NCBI RefSeq assembly: GCF_001044425.1
Contig: NZ_LFML01000018.1
Location: 41,083-105,082, forward strand
Length of the DNA stretch: 64,000 bases
Reading direction: 5' to 3'
From: Streptomyces roseus
GTDB lineage: Bacteria; Actinomycetota; Actinomycetes; Streptomycetales; Streptomycetaceae
In this document: piece after piece, positions 1 through 7,824 of the stretch
Position numbering within the stretch: the stretch's first letter is position 1
Layout: each line of letters begins with the position of its first letter
Position numbers and translations under genes: made by a program
The notes under the pieces: generated by a model
What the model saw: only the letters and a program-made list of their open reading frames with translations
What the model was told of the DNA's origin: nothing
The model's database searches: none

Positions 1-614
1 AGCTGGCGCAGCGCGCCGTGGTACACGTCGTGGTCGGTCAGGGCGGGCAGTACGTCGGTCAACCCGCCCGTGAGCACGGGGAACTCCCGCGGGTCCAGCG
101 CGGCCAGGGCCGCCCGCGAGGCGGCCGTGGCTCCGGCCGGATCCCGGTGGTCCACGAAGGCGGCGCTGCCGAGGGTCAGCAGGTACATGCGGCGGTACGC
201 GATCATCGCCTCGGCGGCCGTCATCCCGGCGGCCACGCTGTCGGCGAGCGCCGGCTCGACGAGCCGCGCCAGCAGTTGGCGGCCGAGCCAGGGCCGGCCG
301 CCGCGGAGCACGAGCAGCCCCGGGTGGGCGACGAGCAGCCGGTACAGGGCGGTGAACCGCAGCTCGGCGGCCTCGGCCCAGCCGGTCCCGGCCGGGATCT
401 CGGGCAGTTGGCCGGCGAGGTGCTCGGTACAGAGGTCGAGGAGCCCCGCGAGGTCGGCGCAGCGGCGCTGGACGGTGGCGTGGGAGACCTCCAGCCGGTC
501 GGCCAGGGCGCGGAAGCTCAGCGCGTGCGGCCCCTCCTCGTCGATGAGGCGCAGGGCGGCGACGGCGATCGCCTCGGGCGTCGCGCGGTCCAGAGCTGCT
601 GATCTCCTCGGCAT
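1..614 (-). CDS. TetR/AcrR family transcriptional regulator (partial, 3' end beyond window)
   Basis: About 204 codons are visible from an ATG at 614 and the frame runs off the window start. The N-terminus (MPRRSAALDRATPEAI) leads into a TetR-type helix-turn-helix at about residues 20-60, with the LRLIDEEGPHALSFRALADRL pattern followed by the recognition helix. The remainder is an alpha-helical ligand-binding domain resembling the TetR C-terminal class. It is divergent from the glycosidase operon starting at 793, so it may repress that operon and itself. No Shine-Dalgarno precedes the ATG, and a palindrome ends only 2 nt upstream, so a leaderless transcript is likely. The inducer is unknown. 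The family assignment is firm; the target is inference. Confidence 0.8.
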   Translation of the reverse strand, partial: MPRRSAALDRATPEAIAVAALRLIDEEGPHALSFRALADRLEVSHATVQRRCADLAGLLDLCTEHLAGQLPEIPAGTGWAEAAELRFTALYRLLVAHPGLLVLRGGRPWLGRQLLARLVEPALADSVAAGMTAAEAMIAYRRMYLLTLGSAAFVDHRDPAGATAASRAALAALDPREFPVLTGGLTDVLPALTDHDVYHGALRQ

Positions 615-616
615 GA

Positions 617-653
617 GATACAGCGTATCAGCCACTGACACATACGGCGTATC
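617..653. promoter_or_regulatory. Paired palindromic operator for the divergent TetR gene
   Basis: Two near-identical elements lie 24 nt apart: GATACAGCGTATCAG at 617-631 and CATACGGCGTATCAG at 641-655. Each contains an inverted repeat, GATAC-N3-GTATC (617-629) and ATAC-N3-GTAT (642-652). The first sits directly on the start codon of the TetR gene, where bound protein would block a leaderless promoter. Two operators in a divergent intergenic region is the usual autoregulatory layout of TetR proteins. The link to this regulator is inferred from position. Confidence 0.55.
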
Positions 654-792
654 AGTTTTGCGGCTCCCCGATCGTGTGACGTCGACTACGGCCATATTGC
701 TGGTCATTGAGCCTTAACCATCGACTTATGTTGACAGAGGGTAGTCGCACCGCTGCACTGGGCGCACTGCAGCCCCACTTCAAGGAGTCTCC

Positions 793-2478
793 GTGCCGCC
801 TCGCCTGCGTGCGTCGCTCCCCTGTCTGACCGCGGCCGCCCTGCTCGCGTTCTGCCTCGCCCCCACCACCGTGGCCACGGCCGAGCCGTACGCCACCTCG
901 GACGCCCCGCTCGCGCTCACCCCGCCCATGGGCTGGAACAACTGGGCGCACTACATGTGCGACATCGACGAGGCCAAGGTGGTCGCGAACGCCGACGCAC
1001 TGGTCTCCAGCGGTCTCGCGGCCAAGGGCTACGACACGGTGACCGTCGACGACTGCTGGATGGCCAAGAGCCGGGACCCGGAAGGCAACCTGGTCGTCGA
1101 CGCGCAGAAGTTCCCGCACGGCATGGCCTGGCTCGGCGCGTACCTGCACGCCAAGGGCCTGAAGTTCGGCATCTACGAGGACGCGGGCTCCCTGACCTGC
1201 GAGCGCTACCCCGGCAGCGGCTCCCCCGAAGGCGGCGGCCCCGACCACTACGCGCAGGACGCCCGGCAGTTCGCGTCGTGGCAGGTCGACTACGTCAAGA
1301 TGGACGGCTGCAACCTGTGGGTGCCGCCCGGCAAGACGAAGGAGCAGGCGTACCGCGACGCGTACGGCGCCGTCTCCGAGGGGCTGCGCGCCAGCGGCCG
1401 GGACATGGTGCTCTCGGCCTCGGCCCCCGCCTACTTCCAGCAGGGTGAATGGGGCGGCTCCGACTGGCACAAGGTCCTCGGCTGGGTCGGTGAGACCGGC
1501 CAGCTGTGGCGCGAGGGCAAGGACATCAAGGTCTACAACCCCGCCGCGCCCGCGACCTCCCGGTGGAGTTCGGTGCTCGGCAACTACGGCTACAACCGCT
1601 GGCTGGGCCGGTACGCGGGCCCCGGCAACTGGAACGACCCCGACTTCCTGATCGCGGGGGCCCCCGGGCTCACCGAGGCGGAGAGCCGCAGCCAGGTGGG
1701 CCTGTGGGCGATGATGGCCGCCCCCTTCATCCTCTCCTCCGACGTCGCCCGTCTCACCCCGGCGGGGCTGGCAGCCCTGGGCAACACCGACCTGATCGCC
1801 CTGGACCAGGACCCGATGGGCCGCCAGGGCGCGGTGCTCTCCGCCAACGCCACCTTCGAGGTGCTGGCCCGTCCGCTGGCGAACGGCGACCGCGCCGTCG
1901 CCGTGCTCAACCGCTCCGGCAGCGCGCGGGACATCTCCGTACCGCTCACCGACATCGGCCTGTACTCCTGCACCGTCGACGCCAAGGACCTGTGGACCGG
2001 CAGGAGCACCGAGGTCTCGACCTCCCTGACGGGGAAGGTGGCCGCGCACGACACGGCGGTCTTCCGGCTCACCCCGCGCGAGGGGTGCGGCGCGCCCGTG
2101 CCGACCGGGCAGATCACCGGCAACGGCGCCCGGTGCGCCGACGGGGTCAACACCACCGGCGTGGGCGCGGTGGTGCTCGCGCCGTGCACCGCGGCCGCCG
2201 ACCAGCGCTGGGTGCTCGGGCCGCGGGAGAGCGTACGGCTCAGCGGCAAGTGCCTGTCGGCGGGCGAGGGCGGCGCCGTCGAGCTGGCCGCCTGCGCACC
2301 CGGGGAGCCGGGGCAGCGCTGGACCCACCGCCGGGACGGGGCCCTGGTCGAGGACGTCAGCGGGCTCTGCCTGACGGCCCCCGCCACAGCCGCCACCCCG
2401 GACGCCCCGGCCGAGCGGCTGCGCCTGAGCGACTGCGGCGACCACCGCGTCGACCAGGCCTGGTCCCTGCCCGTCTGA
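793..2478 (+). CDS. Secreted GH27 alpha-galactosidase with C-terminal ricin-type lectin domain
   Basis: The 561-residue protein hydrolyses terminal alpha-linked galactose, or a close analogue, outside the cell. A signal peptide covers about residues 1-30 (cleavage near ATA-EP). The GH27 barrel occupies about 38-330, with PPMGWNNWAHY at 44-54, DDCW at 86-89 and the nucleophile D171 in VDYVKMDGCN. The likely acid/base is D244 in QLWREGKDI, and GNWNDPDFL is the family signature. A beta-sandwich follows to about 428. Then comes a ricin B-like domain with QRW, QRW and QAW repeats that probably binds substrate polysaccharide. GTG at 793 is chosen because AAGGAG lies at 782-787. The gene is 12 nt upstream of a GH89 gene and probably co-transcribed with it. 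Confidence 0.9.
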   Translation: MPPRLRASLPCLTAAALLAFCLAPTTVATAEPYATSDAPLALTPPMGWNNWAHYMCDIDEAKVVANADALVSSGLAAKGYDTVTVDDCWMAKSRDPEGNLVVDAQKFPHGMAWLGAYLHAKGLKFGIYEDAGSLTCERYPGSGSPEGGGPDHYAQDARQFASWQVDYVKMDGCNLWVPPGKTKEQAYRDAYGAVSEGLRASGRDMVLSASAPAYFQQGEWGGSDWHKVLGWVGETGQLWREGKDIKVYNPAAPATSRWSSVLGNYGYNRWLGRYAGPGNWNDPDFLIAGAPGLTEAESRSQVGLWAMMAAPFILSSDVARLTPAGLAALGNTDLIALDQDPMGRQGAVLSANATFEVLARPLANGDRAVAVLNRSGSARDISVPLTDIGLYSCTVDAKDLWTGRSTEVSTSLTGKVAAHDTAVFRLTPREGCGAPVPTGQITGNGARCADGVNTTGVGAVVLAPCTAAADQRWVLGPRESVRLSGKCLSAGEGGAVELAACAPGEPGQRWTHRRDGALVEDVSGLCLTAPATAATPDAPAERLRLSDCGDHRVDQAWSLPV

Positions 2479-2490
2479 TCTCACGGATCG

Positions 2491-4848
2491 GTGACTCCTC
2501 GCATGACGAACTCCCCACCCCGGCGCCGGCGGCGCGCGCAGCTGCGCCGCCGGGTCGCCCTCGCCACCCTGGTGGCCCTCCTCGGCGCCGGCTCCCCCGC
2601 CCTGGCCGGTACGACCGCCACGGCCGGTACGTCCGCCACGGCCGGTACGTCCGCCACGGCGGGTACGCCCGCTACCGACACCGCGGTCGACGCGGCCGCC
2701 GTACGGGACCGCGCCCCGGGCCCCCGGGCCTTCGACACCGGGCCCGCGCGCGAGGCGCTGGAGCGGCTCCTGCCGCACCACGCCGGTCAGTTCACCCTCG
2801 TGGCGGACCCGGCCGCCGGGGCCGACCGCTTCACCGTGTCCGGGCCGGCCGGCGCGATCACCGTGCGCGGATCCACCGGCGCCACCCTGCTCACCGGCGT
2901 CGGCTGGTACCTCCAGCACGTCGCCGGCGCCGACATCGGCTGGCCCGGCGACAGCATCGGGATGCTGCCGGCGCGGCTGCCCGCCGTCCCGGCGCCGGTC
3001 ACGCGCAGCGCGCTCGTCCCGCACCGGTACGCCCTCAACGACACCGACGACGGCTACTCGGGCGCGTACCGCACCTTCGAGCAGCACCAGCGGCAGATCG
3101 ACCTGCTCGCCCTGCACGGCATCAACGAGGTGTTCGTCCAGGCCGGCGCCGAGTACCCCTACTACCGGGCGCTCCAGGGCTTCGGCTACTCCGCCGCCGA
3201 ACTGCGCGAGTGGATCCCCGGCCCCGGGCACCAGAGCTGGTGGCTGCTGCAGAACCTGAGCGGGTTCGGCGGCCCGGTCTCGGAGCGGCTGATGCGCGAG
3301 CGCGCCGAGGTCGGCGGGCGGATCGCCGAGCAGTTGCGCGGGCTCGGCATGACCCCCGTGCTGCCCGGCTACTTCGGCACGGTGCCCCCCGGGTTCGCCG
3401 CCCGCAACCCGGGTGCGAAGACGGTGGCGCAGGGCGACTGGGCGGGCTTCGACCGGCCCGACTGGCTGGACCCGACCTCCCCGGTGTTCGCGAAGCTGGC
3501 CCGCGCGTACTACGCCGAGCAGCGCGCCGTGTTCGGGGACAGCGCCATGTACCGGATGAGCCCGCTGCACGAGGGCGGCAAGGCCGGCGCCGTCGATGTG
3601 AAGGCGGCGGCCACAGCCGTCCAGAAGGCGCTGCATGCCGCGCACCCGGGCGCCCTGTGGGCGGTGCTGGGCTGGCAGGACAGCCCGAAGGCGGAGCTGC
3701 TCGCGGGGGTGGACACCTCGAAGCTGCTGATCCTGGACGGGCTCTCCGACCGGTACAACCGCCTGGACCGCGAGGCCCGCTGGGGCGGGGTCCCGTACGC
3801 GATGGGCACGATCTACAACTTCGGCGGGCACACCACCATCGGCGCGAACACCTCGGTGTGGATCGAGCGGTTCGGCCCGTGGCGCGCCAAGTCGAACAGT
3901 GCGCTGAAGGGCATCGCCTACCTGCCGGAGGCCACCGGCACCAACCCGGCCGCCTTCGACCTGTTCACCGATCTCGCCTGGGAGCCGGGGACGATCGACC
4001 AGCGCAAGTGGTTCGCCGATTTCGCGGGGCGCCGCTACGGGCGCGCCGACAAGGAGGCGGCCGCCGCCTGGGAGGAGCTGCGCACGGGCCCGTACAGCAC
4101 CTCCTCCGGCCTGTGGTCGGAGTCCCAGGACAGCCTGTTCACCGCCCGGCCGAGCCTGAGCGCGGCGGGGGCGGCGTACTGGAGCCCCAAGTCGATGCGG
4201 TACCCGGCCGACACCGTACGCCGGGCCCTGGACCACCTGCTGAAGGTGGACCCGAAGCTGCGCGGCTCCAGCGCGTACCGCTTCGACCTCGTGGACACGG
4301 CCCGGCAGGCGCTGGCCAACCACTCGCGGGTGCTGCTGCCGAAGATCAAGGCGGCGTACGAGGCGAAGGACCTGACCCGGCTGCGCACGCTGACCGCCGA
4401 ATGGGCCGACGGGGAGGGCCGGTTGGACGCCCTCACGGGCTCCGACCCGAACTTCCTGCTCGGCGACTGGCTGGCGGCGGCCCGCTCCTGGGGTACGGAC
4501 GAGGCCGAGCAGGACCGGTACGAATACGACGCCCGCTCGATCCTGAGCGTCTGGGGCCGGCGCAGCACCAGCGAGGGCGGCTTCCTGCACGACTACGCGA
4601 ACCGCGAATGGAGCGGCCTGATCGGGGAGTTGTACGCGCCCCGCTGGGCGGCGTACTTCGAGACGCTGGAGGAGTCCCTGGTCCGGCGGGCGGCGCCCCG
4701 GGAGATCGACTGGCACGCCTACGAGGAGGACTGGGCCCGGCGCACCACCCGGCACCCGAGCGGGGCGAACGGCCCGAGCGGGGATCCGCACGCCCTGGCC
4801 GCGGGCATCGCGGCCGCCCTCAAGTCCTGGGAGGGGTCCGCCCGCTGA
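2491..4848 (+). CDS. Secreted GH89 alpha-N-acetylglucosaminidase (NAGLU family)
   Basis: The 785-residue enzyme belongs to the family of human NAGLU and bacterial GH89, which release terminal alpha-linked GlcNAc. An Arg-rich signal peptide covers about residues 8-40. The N-terminal NAGLU domain is at about 85-165, followed by the TIM barrel. Motifs include HGINEVFVQAG at 209-219 and GMTPVLPGYFG at 286-296. Candidate catalytic acids are E361 (SPLHEGG, equivalent to human FNEMQ) and E480 (YLPEATG, equivalent to human MAPEG). A helical C-terminal domain follows. GTG at 2491 or ATG at 2503 are both possible and neither has a strong ribosome site. The gene lies 12 nt after the GH27 gene, so the two may remove alternate alpha-linked caps from the same glycans. 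Confidence 0.88.
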   Translation: MTPRMTNSPPRRRRRAQLRRRVALATLVALLGAGSPALAGTTATAGTSATAGTSATAGTPATDTAVDAAAVRDRAPGPRAFDTGPAREALERLLPHHAGQFTLVADPAAGADRFTVSGPAGAITVRGSTGATLLTGVGWYLQHVAGADIGWPGDSIGMLPARLPAVPAPVTRSALVPHRYALNDTDDGYSGAYRTFEQHQRQIDLLALHGINEVFVQAGAEYPYYRALQGFGYSAAELREWIPGPGHQSWWLLQNLSGFGGPVSERLMRERAEVGGRIAEQLRGLGMTPVLPGYFGTVPPGFAARNPGAKTVAQGDWAGFDRPDWLDPTSPVFAKLARAYYAEQRAVFGDSAMYRMSPLHEGGKAGAVDVKAAATAVQKALHAAHPGALWAVLGWQDSPKAELLAGVDTSKLLILDGLSDRYNRLDREARWGGVPYAMGTIYNFGGHTTIGANTSVWIERFGPWRAKSNSALKGIAYLPEATGTNPAAFDLFTDLAWEPGTIDQRKWFADFAGRRYGRADKEAAAAWEELRTGPYSTSSGLWSESQDSLFTARPSLSAAGAAYWSPKSMRYPADTVRRALDHLLKVDPKLRGSSAYRFDLVDTARQALANHSRVLLPKIKAAYEAKDLTRLRTLTAEWADGEGRLDALTGSDPNFLLGDWLAAARSWGTDEAEQDRYEYDARSILSVWGRRSTSEGGFLHDYANREWSGLIGELYAPRWAAYFETLEESLVRRAAPREIDWHAYEEDWARRTTRHPSGANGPSGDPHALAAGIAAALKSWEGSAR
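2608..2679 (+). repeat. 18-bp tandem repeat encoding GTSATA hexapeptides
   Basis: Three near-identical 18-bp units starting GGTACGTCCGCCACGGCC occupy 2608-2661 and a diverged fourth follows to 2679. They encode a Thr/Ala/Gly-rich linker just after the signal peptide of the GH89 enzyme. Such units are prone to copy-number change, so strains may differ in linker length. Confidence 0.75.
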
Positions 4849-4994
4849 GCACTACACCATCCGGAGCCGCAGCCACCGGATGATGCGCCGATCCTCACCC
4901 GGCCGTGGGAATCGGGGTACCCGTGCGGGGGAGGAATCCGCCGGGAACCGGACGCGGGGGACGCGCACTCGGTTGACTGGACGGGAACGACACC

Positions 4995-5030
4995 AGGGGC
5001 GGCCGCCGGACACATCCGGCGGCCGCCCCT
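4995..5030 (+). terminator. Perfect 16-bp hairpin terminator after the glycosidase operon
   Basis: AGGGGCGGCCGCCGGA at 4995-5010 and its exact complement at 5015-5030 flank a 4-nt loop (CACA). No T-run follows, as is common for Streptomyces terminators. It lies 147 nt after the GH89 stop and before the next unit at 5074. Confidence 0.75.
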
Positions 5031-5073
5031 TCCGACGCCGTCATGCGGCCCGACGCCAAGGAGGGGACCGAGC

Positions 5074-5376
5074 ATGTCCCAGGAGACGCCGCCCGCCGAG
5101 GACCGTACCCCGCCCGTGAACCTGGAGCTGCTCGCGCTCCTGGCCGCCGGGGTCGCCGATCTGGCCCTCGACCAGTTACGGCAGTCCGCAGACCGGGCCC
5201 AGGAGGTACTGCGCCGCTCCGACCTGCGGGAACTGCTCACCGACGGGGTCGTGGAACTGCGCAAGCGCGGCGAACTGGCCACCCGCCGCTCGGGCGCGGC
5301 GACGGAGAACCACCTGGAGACCATGGCCCGGCGCGCCGCCGAGCGGGTCGCCTCCGAGGGCCACCCGCGTGCATGA
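5074..5376 (+). CDS. Small hypothetical protein carrying a TTA codon, first gene of an isoprenoid unit
   Basis: The 100-residue protein is acidic at its start and then helical, with a hydrophobic stretch LELLALLAAGVADLAL at 17-32 and an amphipathic Arg/Glu-rich second half (about 35-95). No family was recognised. ATG at 5074 has a strong AAGGAGGGG ribosome site. Leu35 is encoded by TTA at 5176-5178, so translation should need the bldA tRNA. Its stop overlaps the start of the polyprenyl synthase by 8 nt, so coupling could pass bldA control to that enzyme. The helical pattern would suit a partner or membrane-recruiting subunit of the synthase, but this is a guess. Confidence 0.75.
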   Translation: MSQETPPAEDRTPPVNLELLALLAAGVADLALDQLRQSADRAQEVLRRSDLRELLTDGVVELRKRGELATRRSGAATENHLETMARRAAERVASEGHPRA

Positions 5377-6406
5377 CCACGCCGGCTTCAAGGAGCGCAT
5401 CGACGAGGTGCTGGTCCGGCTGGCCGACGAGGAGGAGCGGGCGCTGCTCGCGCTGCACGCCGAACTCTCGCCGCTGTCGGGGCAGTTGCGCCGCTCGCTG
5501 GCCGGCGGGAAGCGGCTGCGGGCCGCGTACCTGTACTGGGGCTGGCGGGCGGCCGGGCAGCCCGACTGCGAGGAGGTGATCCGGGCCGCGGCCGCGATGG
5601 AGCTCGTGCACGCGGCCGCGTGCACGCACGACGACATCATCGACGGCAGCGGGACGCGGCACGGCCGTCCCACCGCGCACGCCGCCTTCGCCTCCGGTGC
5701 GGGTAGCGGGCGGCGCTCCACCGCCCTCGCGATGATCCTCGGCGATCTGCTGATGGGCTACGCCGGGTACGTGTTCACCTCCTGCGGGCTGCCCGGCGCC
5801 TACCTGGCCCGGACCGTCCCCCTGTGGGCCGCGCTGCTGCGCGAGACGATGGCCGGCGAGTTCCTGGAAGTGCTCCGCACCCGGGCGGGGCAGCTCCCGC
5901 AGGTGGCGGAGTCGCTGGAGGTGGCCCGCTTCAAAACGGCCAAGTACACCGTCGAGCGGCCGCTGCACCTCGGCGCCACCCTCGGCGGGGGTCCGCGCCC
6001 CCTGCTCGACGCCTTCTCCGCGTACGGGCTGCCGCTCGGCGAGGCCTTCCAGCTGCGCGACGACCTGCTCGGCACGTTCGGCGACCCGGCCAGGACGGGC
6101 AAGTCGAACGTGGACGACCTGCGGGACGGCAAACCGACCGCGCTGCTCGCCCTGACCCTCGCCGCGGCCGACGACGACGGCCGGCGGCTGCTCGCGAAGC
6201 TGGTCGGCCGCCCCGATCCGCGTCCCGAAGAGGCTTCCGCCGTCCGCGCGTTGATGGAGAGCTGCGGGGCCAGGGAGCAGGTCGAGGACATGATCCGGGA
6301 GCGCATCGCACGGGCCGTCGGCGCACTGGACCGCGTACCGATGCCCGCGGAGGCGCGGTCCGCTCTGCGCGAGCTCGCCGGCACCGCCGCCGAGCGCTCG
6401 CTCTAG
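5369..6406 (+). CDS. Polyprenyl (geranylgeranyl/farnesyl-type) diphosphate synthase
   Basis: This 345-residue trans-prenyltransferase condenses isopentenyl diphosphate with allylic diphosphates. The first Asp-rich motif DDIID is at 88-92 with GTRHGRPT following. The second, DDLLGTFGD, starts at 231, followed by GKSNVDDLRDGKPTALL, and GGKRLRA at 46-52 is the usual Lys/Arg substrate site. Two residues before DDIID are Thr-His (preceded by AAAC), which does not point clearly to one chain length. GTG at 5369 overlaps the preceding TTA-containing gene. A 45-nt gap separates it from the MpaB-type oxygenase, suggesting that the prenyl product is that enzyme's substrate. Function as a synthase is firm; product length is not known. 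Confidence 0.88.
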   Translation: MHDHAGFKERIDEVLVRLADEEERALLALHAELSPLSGQLRRSLAGGKRLRAAYLYWGWRAAGQPDCEEVIRAAAAMELVHAAACTHDDIIDGSGTRHGRPTAHAAFASGAGSGRRSTALAMILGDLLMGYAGYVFTSCGLPGAYLARTVPLWAALLRETMAGEFLEVLRTRAGQLPQVAESLEVARFKTAKYTVERPLHLGATLGGGPRPLLDAFSAYGLPLGEAFQLRDDLLGTFGDPARTGKSNVDDLRDGKPTALLALTLAAADDDGRRLLAKLVGRPDPRPEEASAVRALMESCGAREQVEDMIRERIARAVGALDRVPMPAEARSALRELAGTAAERSL

Positions 6407-6451
6407 ACACCGCCTGACCCGCCCCCGCCACAGACGAGAAGGACGAGCCAC

Positions 6452-7645
6452 GTGACCACCGCCGAGAACGCCTCCGCCCCGCCGCGCCCCCGTTACGACG
6501 ACGCCGCCCTCGACGCCCTCGCCGCCCAGGGCGATCCGCTCGCCGACGAGACCGTCGCCACCCTGCTGCGCCGCGGCGAGGTGGGCGACCTCAACACGCT
6601 CATGCGGTTCTTCACCACCGCCGGGGACCCGCTCCCCGAGCGGCTCCCGGCCTCCGCGCGCGGCTACTTCGAGGCCACGGCCCTGCCCCCGTCCTGGGTC
6701 GACTGGGACGTCATGGAGCAGGCCCGGCTCTTCTTCATGGACAACGCCGCCCACATCAACACCGGCCTGTCCTTCGCCGCGATGCCCGTCAGCTACGCCG
6801 TCCCCCGGATGGCCCGGCTGCTGTCCTCCACGCACTCGCTCGCCTATCCCTCCCGCCGGATGGCCAACACCGGCCAGTTCGTCACGTACCTCATGCGGAC
6901 CGACGCCTTCGCCGAGGGCAGCAAGTTCATCCCGGCTGTGCAGAAGGTGCGGCTGCTGCACGCGGCGGTGCGCCACCACCTGCGCCACGGCGGCCACTGG
7001 GACGTGGCGCGGGACGGCCTGCCCATCTGCCAGGAGGACATGATCGCCGGGCACACCTTCTTCTCGCTGCTGGTGCTCGACGCCATGCACCGGCTCGGCA
7101 TCCACATGAGCGACGAGGGCGCGGAGGCCTACTACTACGCCTGGCGGGTCGTGGCGGCGCTGCTCGGCTGCGACATGGCGGCCGTACCGGAGGACCTCGC
7201 CGGGGCGCGCGCGTACTGCGACCTCTACCTGGAGCGCCATCTCGGCCCCTCGCCCGAGGGCGTGGTCCTCAACACCCAGCTGCTGCGGCTGTACGAGGAC
7301 GTGGTCCCCGGCACCCTCTTCGACCCGATGGTCCCGGCCACGGTCCGCTTCCTGGTCGGCGACACCATCGGCGACTGGCTGGAGGTCCCGCGCAGCCCCT
7401 GGGACTCGGCGGCCAAGGCCGTCCCCGTGGTCCTGGGGCTGCTGGAGACCATCGAGGACAGCGGTCCGCTCGCGGAATGGGCGCTCGACAAGGCGGGCTC
7501 GCTGCTCGCCGGCTTCGAGCTGACCGCGCTGACCCGGGGGCGGGTCATGCACCACGCCATCCCCGCCGAGCTGAAGGCGGAGTACGGGGTGAGGGCGCCG
7601 CGGACCGGGCGCTGGGTGCCGCCGGCGTCGGCGCCGGTGCGCTGA
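6452..7645 (+). CDS. MpaB/latex-clearing-protein family oxygenase (DUF2236)
   Basis: The 397-residue helical protein belongs to the DUF2236 family, which includes the rubber oxygenase Lcp (cleaves cis-1,4-polyisoprene) and fungal MpaB (cleaves a farnesyl chain). The core is about residues 75-300. RLLHAAVRHHL at 167-177 supplies H170, the likely heme ligand by family pattern. LPICQEDMIAGHTFFSLL and EAYYYAWRVVAALLGC are further conserved blocks. No signal peptide is seen, unlike secreted Lcp, so it should act inside the cell. GTG at 6452 has GAAGGA upstream. Its place behind a polyprenyl synthase suggests oxidative cleavage of an isoprenoid made by its neighbour. Substrate is inferred only. Confidence 0.82.
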   Translation: MTTAENASAPPRPRYDDAALDALAAQGDPLADETVATLLRRGEVGDLNTLMRFFTTAGDPLPERLPASARGYFEATALPPSWVDWDVMEQARLFFMDNAAHINTGLSFAAMPVSYAVPRMARLLSSTHSLAYPSRRMANTGQFVTYLMRTDAFAEGSKFIPAVQKVRLLHAAVRHHLRHGGHWDVARDGLPICQEDMIAGHTFFSLLVLDAMHRLGIHMSDEGAEAYYYAWRVVAALLGCDMAAVPEDLAGARAYCDLYLERHLGPSPEGVVLNTQLLRLYEDVVPGTLFDPMVPATVRFLVGDTIGDWLEVPRSPWDSAAKAVPVVLGLLETIEDSGPLAEWALDKAGSLLAGFELTALTRGRVMHHAIPAELKAEYGVRAPRTGRWVPPASAPVR

Positions 7646-7824
7646 CGTGACCGGGGGCCGGCGTGACCGGACGCCGTGAAGGGGCTCTGACGTGAGCGGG
7701 TGCCCGCGTGATCGCGCGCTGAGCCGAACGGGCGAGGCCGGGCGCCGGTCCGCTCCGGCCGGAGTCACACTGGAAGCCCACATTCCGGGCAGACGGTGAC
7801 GGCGACGCGGACGGTGACTTGCCC

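Noticed and set aside
2608..2679. Short tandem repeat considered as CRISPR
   Set aside because: Units are contiguous without spacers and lie in frame in a linker.
652..4791. 1379-codon open frame antisense to both glycosidase genes
   Set aside because: Its translation is Arg/Gly/Ala/Pro-rich without family motifs; it is the expected third-position shadow of GC-rich coding sequence. Similar long shadows at 1506-4883, 5237-7783, 28792-32073, 32055-34556, 37388-39169 and 58719-62006 were rejected likewise.
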